Source: Chloroflexota bacterium (lineage in GTDB: Bacteria > Chloroflexota > Anaerolineae > Promineifilales > Promineifilaceae). Taken from it: a stretch of 5,825 bases of DNA. Below, piece after piece: positions 1 through 3,417 of the stretch. The notes beneath the pieces are model-generated. The model was not told the DNA's origin. It saw nothing but the letters and a program-made list of their open reading frames with translations, and did not search any database. How positions within the stretch are numbered: position 1 is the stretch's first letter; each line of letters opens with the position of its first letter. The DNA is taken from assembly GCA_024223125.1 (NCBI GenBank), contig JAAEOP010000291.1, positions 1 to 5,825 of the forward strand, written 5' to 3'. A program made the position numbers and the translations under genes.

Positions 1-180
1 CGTTTCTTGTCGAAGAAAACGACAACCCATCCCGTAGGTGTTGGGCTGAGGGGGGAAGAGGGGAAAACGGCCGTTTCTTGCCAAAGAAAACGGCAACCCA
101 TCCCGTAGTTGCTGGGGTGAGGGAGAAACGGCCGTTTCACATCAGTTGAGATTGTTGCGGGGGTGTGGGGTAACAGCCGT
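1..180. repeat. G-rich tandem repeat cluster with GAAACGGCCGTTTC palindromes
   Basis: Two related units begin with CGTTTCTTG at 1 and 72 and share AAGAAAACG and CAACCCATCCCGTAG blocks. Each ends in a G-rich tract running into AAACGGC. A third, different unit begins at 133 (CGTTTCACATCAGTT). The junctions are palindromes: AAACGGCCGTTT at 65-76 and GAAACGGCCGTTTC at 125-138. G runs precede each palindrome on the plus strand (43-45, 50-55, 60-63). The array is non-coding as far as I can see and lies downstream of the minus-strand toxin-antitoxin operon. It may be a dispersed intergenic repeat family, because related copies lie at 750-810 and 3284-3320. Its function is unknown. Confidence 0.8.
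70..94 (-). other. Hairpin within the repeat; possible weak terminator for brnTA
   Basis: GCCGTTTCTT (70-79) pairs with AAGAAAACGGC (84-94) across a 4-nt loop, with one bulged base. Read on the minus strand, the stem is followed by CGTTTT and then C-rich sequence, so the U tract is short. It lies about 120 nt downstream of the brnA stop and could end that transcript. It is equally well explained as part of the repeat unit. The AAAACGGC arm also occurs at 64-71, so alternative pairings exist. Confidence 0.35.
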
Positions 181-215
181 AATGAACCACTAAAAACACA
201 AAACTGTCGTTCGCA

Positions 216-452
216 TCACACCCAACTCATTTTCAAACTACGCTGCTCAGTAGCGCAATCTCGAAGATACAAGTTGATCAGGCTTTGATAGGGGATGCCT
301 TTATCCTCTGCCATTGCCTTGAAATAACCAATTGTGTCCTCATCAATGCGAATGGTGATTTGCTTCTTTAATCGCTTTGCATAAGGATTTGGGACTGATT
401 CTGAAAAATCGTAAGAATCACGCATGATACCCCTCATATTGTTTTCGTTCAT
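216..452 (-). CDS. brnA: BrnA-family antitoxin (ribbon-helix-helix type)
   Basis: Probable antitoxin and autorepressor of the BrnT toxin. The protein carries the familiar antitoxin start RDSYDFSE and the block NPYAKRLKKQITIRIDEDT, a ribbon-helix-helix-like DNA-binding strand. GIPYQSLINLYLRDCA follows near the C-terminus, as in small CopG/BrnA-like antitoxins. From the ATG at 452 it is 78 aa. Other in-frame starts are at 437 (73 aa) and 425 (69 aa). The start at 425 (MRDSYDF) has GAGGGG four bases upstream, while 452 has AGAG four bases upstream, so the exact start is open. The longer frame back to 518 lies wholly inside brnT and is unlikely. The 5' end overlaps the end of brnT (stop 418-420) by 8-35 nt, which implies translational coupling in toxin-first order, as is usual for brnTA. 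Family call fairly sure; start less so. Confidence 0.85.
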   Translation of the reverse strand: MNENNMRGIMRDSYDFSESVPNPYAKRLKKQITIRIDEDTIGYFKAMAEDKGIPYQSLINLYLRDCATEQRSLKMSWV

Positions 453-708
453 GTTTCTCTGCTGTTCTTGCTGAAATGATGCGAATAATGTCGGCGTTTC
501 GTTCACAGTGGCAAACAATTAATAATCTAAACTGAGAACTCATGCCCATAAGAATAAAACGGTCTTCATCATTTGAATGGTCTGGGTCTGGAATTAACCG
601 ACCAAACTCATCAATGAACACGGTTTTTGCCTCGTTAAAGGAGATGCCGTGTTTATTCTGGTTTGAACGATTTTTTCTTTCATCCCATTCAAATTTAAAT
701 TCTGCCAT
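418..708 (-). CDS. brnT: BrnT-family toxin (putative ribonuclease)
   Basis: Toxin half of a type II toxin-antitoxin pair. BrnT proteins have a RelE-like fold, act as ribonucleases that stop translation, and are neutralised by BrnA. The 96-aa length is typical. Hallmarks are FEWDERK at 6-12, NKHGISFNEA at 18-27, VFIDE at 30-34, an RFILMG strand at 50-55, RIISAR at 76-81 and ERKQY at 87-91. No frameshift or truncation is visible, so the toxin looks intact. The ATG at 708 has no Shine-Dalgarno. It lies 6 nt after a good -10 box, so the mRNA is probably leaderless, which also supports this start. It is first in the operon and brnA overlaps its end. The module is AT-richer by eye than its G-rich flanks and is bracketed by direct repeats, which is compatible with horizontal acquisition. 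Confidence 0.9.
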   Translation of the reverse strand: MAEFKFEWDERKNRSNQNKHGISFNEAKTVFIDEFGRLIPDPDHSNDEDRFILMGMSSQFRLLIVCHCERNADIIRIISARTAEKHERKQYEGYHA

Positions 709-714
709 AAGATA

Positions 715-743
715 AGTATAACTACAATGTAATTATAAATCAA
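715..743 (-). promoter_or_regulatory. Sigma-70-like promoter of brnTA
   Basis: On the minus strand, -35 TTGATT (738-743) is followed by exactly 17 bp and then -10 TATACT (715-720). The brnT ATG starts 6 nt after the -10 box, so the expected first transcribed base is about 708, the A of the ATG. This gives a leaderless transcript. Confidence 0.75.
717..737. promoter_or_regulatory. Candidate BrnA/BrnTA operator dyad
   Basis: An odd-length inverted repeat of 21 bp has arms TATAACTACA (717-726) and TGTAATTATA (728-737) around one central base. Nine of ten positions pair. It fills the spacer between -35 and -10 and overlaps four bases of the -10 box, the expected place for a repressor. BrnTA operons are known to be autoregulated through BrnA; assigning this dyad to BrnA is inference. 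Confidence 0.6.
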
Positions 744-749
744 GAGGAA

Positions 750-810
750 GAAACGGCCGTTTCCCATCAGTTAAAATTATTGTGCGGGGTGTGGGGGGAA
801 CGGCCGTTTC
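750..810. repeat. G-rich repeat unit bounded by two CGGCCG palindromes
   Basis: GAAACGGCCGTTTC (750-763) is followed by CCATCAGTT, a short AT-rich stretch, then GCGGGGTGTGGGGGG and a second palindrome AACGGCCGTT (799-808). It aligns over most of its length with 125-180 on the other side of brnTA, in the same orientation. The two units differ at only a handful of positions until the right-hand end, where the first copy has a degraded palindrome (AACAGCCGT). Confidence 0.8.
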
Positions 811-936
811 CAATTCAGTTCTTCAAGGTTTTCCGCGATGTTGCGTGTAACGTGATGCGCTTCTGGGCACGTTTCACGTTGTGGTTATCGCGGGAATTCC
901 GAAAGAGTCGGTTATTTGAAACAATACATTGAATCG

Positions 937-965
937 TTGACACGTCAATAGTTTAGTGCTAAACT
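937..965 (+). promoter_or_regulatory. Sigma-70-like promoter of the marR-type gene
   Basis: -35 is a perfect TTGACA (937-942), the spacer is 17 bp and -10 is TAAACT (960-965). The ATG begins at 972, 6 nt after the -10 box, and no Shine-Dalgarno precedes it, so a leaderless transcript is predicted. The operator at 947-968 covers the -10 box. Confidence 0.8.
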
Positions 966-968
966 ATT
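947..968. promoter_or_regulatory. MarR operator 1 (perfect 22-bp dyad)
   Basis: The arm AATAGTTTAG (947-956) and its exact reverse complement CTAAACTATT (959-968) are separated by TG. The dyad covers the -10 box and nearly reaches the start codon, so a bound repressor would block RNA polymerase. The core GTTTAG-2-CTAAAC recurs at 1445-1458 before pirin. The dyad is directly visible; binding by the adjacent MarR protein is inferred from position and recurrence. Confidence 0.8.
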
Positions 969-971
969 CGC

Positions 972-1427
972 ATGTCAATAACAACGAATACGCAGCAACT
1001 TGTGCAAGACCGCATAAAAAGCCAGCCACTATTAGTCTGGTATCGCATGTTGCGCGTCGTCAAACTAGGGATTAACCACATCAGCCCCTCCTTTACAGAC
1101 ATCGCGCTGAGTCGGTCGCAATTCGATTTGCTCAGCGTCGTCGCCACAGACGGCGGACGCACCCAAAAAGTGTACGCCGAGCGGATGACCGTCACCAAAG
1201 GCAACGTCACCCAACAGGTACAACAGCTACAAAAACTGGGCTTGGTCGCTCGTCGCAAAGAGGGGCGCAACGTCTATCTGCATTTGACAGACGCAGGATG
1301 GCAAAAATTAGCGGCGGTCATCCCCCCGCACGATGAGCTGATGAACGAGTTCTTCTCCACATTGACGCCGGAAGATATATCGCAGTTGATGCGGATCATT
1401 CGTAAATTGGAACGGCCGTTGAAATAA
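972..1427 (+). CDS. MarR-family winged-helix transcriptional regulator
   Basis: This 151-aa protein has the usual MarR size and layout. N-terminal dimerisation helices occupy about 8-40. LSRSQFDLLSVVA (46-58) starts the winged-helix domain. The recognition helix lies around TKGNVTQQVQQLQKLG (75-90), the wing RRKEGRNVYLHLTDAG at 94-109, and C-terminal dimerisation helices run from about 117 to 148. It contains no cysteine, so it is not an OhrR-type thiol-oxidation sensor; it more likely responds to a bound small molecule such as a phenolic or quinone (inference). The ATG at 972 has no Shine-Dalgarno but sits where a leaderless start is expected. A perfect dyad covers its promoter and a second copy lies before pirin, 58 bp downstream, so it probably represses itself and the pirin operon. 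Its last codons contain the AACGGCCGTT palindrome at 1411-1420. Confidence 0.92.
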   Translation: MSITTNTQQLVQDRIKSQPLLVWYRMLRVVKLGINHISPSFTDIALSRSQFDLLSVVATDGGRTQKVYAERMTVTKGNVTQQVQQLQKLGLVARRKEGRNVYLHLTDAGWQKLAAVIPPHDELMNEFFSTLTPEDISQLMRIIRKLERPLK

Positions 1428-1440
1428 ATTTTTTTGCTCG

Positions 1441-1462
1441 AACAGTTTAGCTCTAAACAATC
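1441..1462. promoter_or_regulatory. MarR operator 2, upstream of pirin
   Basis: GTTTAG (1445-1450) and CTAAAC (1453-1458) are separated by CT, and A/AT-rich wings make the site resemble the 22-bp operator at 947-968. A further pair of arms, GCTCGA (1436-1441) and TCGAGC (1461-1466), extends the dyad. A possible -10 (TAAACA, 1454-1459) sits at the same offset within the operator as in the marR promoter, but no good -35 is found 17 bp upstream, so the promoter itself is uncertain. Confidence 0.7.
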
Positions 1463-1485
1463 GAGCGGATAAACGAGGAAATAAC

Positions 1486-2394
1486 ATGTCTATACGTCCA
1501 GTACGGAAACATTCCGTAGCCCAACCAGCCATTGAAGGCGCTGGCGTTCGGCTCAATCGCGCCTTTGGCTTTGGTGAGCCGACTGAATTTGACCCCTTCT
1601 TATTATTAGATGATTTTCGCAACGAACGCCCCGAAGGTTTTAAGGCCGGATTCCCATGGCATCCCCATCGCGGCATCGAAACGATCACCTATGTTTTGGC
1701 TGGTTCTGTCGAGCATGGCGATAGCATCGGCAACAAAGGCATCATCACGCCCGGCGACGTACAATGGATGACGGCGGGGCGGGGCATCTACCATCAGGAA
1801 ATGCCGAGCGGAGACGAAAACGGGCGGATGCACGGCTTCCAATTGTGGGCTAATTTGCCATCTGCGCTCAAGATGACGGAGCCACGCTATCAGGGAATAA
1901 AATCGACCGATATTCCTGAGATCATTGATGACGACGGCACAAAAGCGCGGGTTATCTGCGGCTCATTTTGGGGTGCTAGAGGACCGGTTGAAGGCATCGC
2001 GGCTGATCCTGTCTACATTGATGTTTCTGTGCCGCCGGGCAAACGCAAAACGCTCCCTGTTGCCATGATGCATCACGCCTTTGCCTATGTGTTCGATGGC
2101 TCCGGCAAATTTCTCAACGCCTCAGAACCATTCGCCGTACCCACCGAAGATATGCTCACCGAGGAGATCAGCTACTCTACGCCAGCCGAAAATCGTTCGC
2201 TCATCCTTTTTGACAGCGGCGATCATGTCACTGTGCAGGCGGGCGAGCAGGGTATCCGTTTTCTCTTGGTCTCCGGCAGACCGTTGCAAGAACCTGTGGC
2301 TTGGCATGGCCCCATTGTGATGAATACCCAACAAGAGTTAAGGCAAGCGTTCCGCGATCTACAAGATGGAACCTTTGTTCAGCCCAATCGGTAA
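1486..2394 (+). CDS. Pirin family protein (bicupin, metal-binding)
   Basis: A 302-aa protein of full pirin length. Pirins are two-cupin proteins that bind iron; some act as quercetin 2,3-dioxygenases, others as redox-sensitive partners of other proteins. The N-terminal cupin keeps the signature PWHPHRGIETITYVL with H59 and H61, and the second half GRGIYHQEMP with H103 and E105. These are the four ligands that correspond to H56, H58, H101 and E103 of human pirin. The C-terminal cupin covers about 165-285 and includes PVAWHGPIVMNTQQEL near the end. GAGGAA at 1475-1480, five bases before the ATG, fixes the start. It is the first gene of a plus-strand series (reductase remnant 3 bp downstream, then doxX and CDGSH) and lies behind a MarR operator. 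The biochemical substrate cannot be read from the sequence. Confidence 0.95.
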   Translation: MSIRPVRKHSVAQPAIEGAGVRLNRAFGFGEPTEFDPFLLLDDFRNERPEGFKAGFPWHPHRGIETITYVLAGSVEHGDSIGNKGIITPGDVQWMTAGRGIYHQEMPSGDENGRMHGFQLWANLPSALKMTEPRYQGIKSTDIPEIIDDDGTKARVICGSFWGARGPVEGIAADPVYIDVSVPPGKRKTLPVAMMHHAFAYVFDGSGKFLNASEPFAVPTEDMLTEEISYSTPAENRSLILFDSGDHVTVQAGEQGIRFLLVSGRPLQEPVAWHGPIVMNTQQELRQAFRDLQDGTFVQPNR

Positions 2395-2397
2395 AAA

Positions 2398-2524
2398 ATG
2401 TTAGCATTTGCGGCCAGCAGCATCGGTGCCCAGTTTCTATGGCAATCTTGATGTGGAAAACGGCCGTGTTACCAACAATGAGATCCAAGCGCAGCTCAAA
2501 ACGATGCTGGCCTCATTGAACTAA
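2398..2524 (+). pseudogene. Remnant of an NADPH-dependent FMN reductase-like gene
   Basis: An ATG 3 bp after the pirin stop begins MLAFAASS, the typical opening strand of flavodoxin-fold NADPH-dependent FMN reductases, but this frame stops at 2451. From about 2423 the +1 frame reads SVPSFYGNLDVENGRV and continues through TNNEIQAQLKTMLASLN to a TAA at 2522-2524. This resembles the C-terminal tail of the same family. The simplest reading is an internal deletion of most of a gene of about 180 codons, joining its first 8 codons or so out of frame to its last 35. The fragment lies in the operon between pirin and doxX, a place where such reductases would fit. Family assignment comes from short segments remembered from the family and is moderate; that no functional protein is made here is fairly sure. 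Confidence 0.55.
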
Positions 2525-2536
2525 ATCATATCATCA

Positions 2537-2561
2537 GCCCGCGCTTAAAGCGGGCAAGGAG
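2537..2561 (+). promoter_or_regulatory. Hairpin abutting the doxX Shine-Dalgarno
   Basis: GCCCGC (2537-2542) and GCGGGC (2550-2555) form a 6-bp GC stem with a 7-nt loop. The stem ends directly at the ribosome-binding site AAGGAG (2556-2561), which lies 6 nt before the ATG at 2568. No T tract follows, so it is not an intrinsic terminator. It may shape translation or protect the processed mRNA; the role is inference. Confidence 0.45.
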
Positions 2562-2567
2562 AACAAA

Positions 2568-2663
2568 ATGAACATCGTTTTATGGATATTGCAAGGATTG
2601 CTAGCCGCTATGTTTTTAATGGCGGGACTCATGAAGGCAACCAAATCAAAAGATGAGATATAA
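2568..2663 (+). CDS. DoxX family protein, N-terminal fragment (frameshifted gene)
   Basis: From an ATG with a canonical AAGGAG Shine-Dalgarno the frame reads MNIVLWILQGLLAAMFLMAG and then LMKATKSKDEI, stopping at 2661-2663 (31 aa). This is the first transmembrane helix of a DoxX-type protein, including the usual GLMK end of the helix. The rest of the protein continues in the +1 frame, starting at or near 2653. Removing one T near 2659-2661 would join them into one 128-aa protein of normal DoxX length (IKEAGGERMAWVD across the joint). The gene is therefore broken by a single-base insertion, or the read or assembly has an error there. Confidence 0.7.
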   Translation: MNIVLWILQGLLAAMFLMAGLMKATKSKDEI

Positions 2664-2955
2664 AGAAGCGGGCGGCGAGCGTATGGCTTGGGTAGACTCC
2701 GTTTCCGCCAGTAATGTTCGGCTGATTGGTATTTTGGAACTATTGGCCGGTATCGGTTTGATTCTGCCACAAGTGACGGGAATCCTGCCCTGGTTAACGC
2801 CATTGGCGGCCGTTGGCTTGGTTTTGATGATGATTGGCGCGATATGGTTACATCTACAGAGAGGAGACGGGACGCAAGCGGTTGTGGTCACTATCGTAAT
2901 TCTGCTGTTGGCTACGTTTGTGGCTTACGGCCGTTTCGTACTTATCCCCGCCTAA
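2653..2955 (+). CDS. DoxX family membrane protein, main part (lacks TM1)
   Basis: A 100-aa frame holding the remaining three membrane helices of a DoxX-like protein: about 22-39 (VRLIGILELLAGIGLILP), 46-66 (WLTPLAAVGLVLMMIGA) and 75-97 (AVVVTIVILLLATFVAYGRF). DoxX family members are small four-helix inner-membrane proteins; some work with oxidoreductases in oxidative or thiol stress. The ATG at 2653 overlaps the end of the upstream fragment by 11 nt and has no clear Shine-Dalgarno; MAWVD at 2683 is an alternative start. If translated, it could be made by reinitiation, giving a two-piece DoxX, but a frameshifted pseudogene is simpler. It sits between the reductase remnant and CDGSH in the pirin operon. 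Family call good; functionality doubtful. Confidence 0.8.
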   Translation: MRYKEAGGERMAWVDSVSASNVRLIGILELLAGIGLILPQVTGILPWLTPLAAVGLVLMMIGAIWLHLQRGDGTQAVVVTIVILLLATFVAYGRFVLIPA

Positions 2956-3027
2956 GCAAACCACCATTTCCGTGCCTCATTATCAACCAAAGAACCTCAA
3001 TTTTTACACTTTAACAAGGAGATTATC

Positions 3028-3270
3028 ATGTCAAAATCAAACATCCCCCAAAAAGCCCCCTACGCCGTTGAGCTAGAGCAAGGCAAAAAATACGCTTGGT
3101 GTACCTGCGGACGCTCTTCCAACCAACCCATGTGCAATGGCTCGCATAAGGGAACCACATTCACTCCGAAACTGTTCACGGCTGAGGAGACAAAAACAGT
3201 GTATTTGTGCGGTTGCAAGCAAACGGCAAATGCGCCGTTCTGCGACGGCTCTCACGAGGGCATCTCTTGA
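3028..3270 (+). CDS. Dual CDGSH iron-sulfur domain protein
   Basis: An 80-aa soluble protein with two CDGSH [2Fe-2S] motifs in one chain, the arrangement of human CISD3 and its bacterial relatives. Motif one uses C25, C27, C36 and H40 (CTCGRSSNQPMCNGSH). Motif two uses C61, C63, C72 and H76 (CGCKQTANAPFCDGSH). All eight cluster ligands (3Cys:1His twice) are present, so it should bind two redox-active, labile clusters and act as an electron carrier or redox sensor. The start is set by AAGGAG at 3016-3021, six bases before the ATG; the length is normal. It lies 72 bp after doxX on the same strand and probably belongs to the pirin operon, although the gap could hold a weak promoter that I cannot define. 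The exact partner is unknown. Confidence 0.95.
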   Translation: MSKSNIPQKAPYAVELEQGKKYAWCTCGRSSNQPMCNGSHKGTTFTPKLFTAEETKTVYLCGCKQTANAPFCDGSHEGIS

Positions 3271-3283
3271 CCAGGTCCGCGAA

Positions 3284-3320
3284 TATGGGGGGGGAGAAAG
3301 AGGGGGAAACGGCCGTTGCC
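3284..3320. repeat. Isolated G-rich/CGGCCG repeat copy
   Basis: Long G runs (eight G in a row, then five) lead into AAACGGCCGTT (3307-3317), followed by GCCAATCTCTTG. The order of G tract then palindrome and the plus-strand G bias match the copies at 1-180 and 750-810. It fills the spacer between the CDGSH gene and the next promoter. No intrinsic terminator is evident here. Confidence 0.65.
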
Positions 3321-3370
3321 AATCTCTTGTCGCCGCGCTTTTGATTTTATTCTGCACTACTAAACTCGGA

Positions 3371-3376
3371 TATAAT
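3371..3376 (+). promoter_or_regulatory. -10 box (TATAAT) of the flavoprotein gene
   Basis: A perfect TATAAT lies 41 bp before the ATG at 3418. The best -35 candidate, TTATTC (3347-3352, 18-bp spacer), is poor, so the promoter may need an activator or be weak. Transcription would start near 3383, leaving a leader of about 35 nt with GGAG at 3407-3410. Confidence 0.55.
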
Positions 3377-3417
3377 AGCGTGCATAAAATAAAGCGATTT
3401 TGGAATGGAGATACCCC

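Noticed and set aside
1..180. CRISPR array
   Set aside because: Palindromes are only 12-14 bp, spacers are related to one another and G-rich, spacing is irregular, and no cas gene is present.
453..518. Upstream extension of the brnA frame to 518
   Set aside because: The extra 22 codons lie entirely inside brnT, do not look like an antitoxin N-terminus, and downstream starts match the usual beginning (MRDSYDFSE).
849..880. Inverted repeat AACGTGA/TCACGTT upstream of marR
   Set aside because: Arms are 7 bp with an 18-nt loop, there is no T tract, and it is not placed at a promoter or gene end; probably chance.
972..1427. OhrR-type peroxide sensor
   Set aside because: The protein has no cysteine at all, so cysteine oxidation cannot be its sensing mechanism.
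1436..1466. Intrinsic terminator for the marR-type gene
   Set aside because: The stem is good, but the T run lies before it, not after it, on the plus strand, and A-rich sequence follows on the minus strand. The core matches the marR operator, so a regulatory dyad is the better reading.
1308..1688. Minus-strand open frame of 126 codons across the marR end and pirin start
   Set aside because: It spans two well-supported plus-strand genes and their intergenic operator, has no recognisable domain and no promoter; it is a shadow frame.
3360..3365. Third MarR operator near the flavoprotein promoter (CTAAAC)
   Set aside because: Only one half-site is present; the other half (GTTTAG) is missing at the required spacing. 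A similar half-site also occurs inside brnT, so chance suffices.
3400..3417. TTG start for the flavoprotein at 3400
   Set aside because: No Shine-Dalgarno precedes it, whereas the ATG at 3418 has GGAG seven bases upstream.
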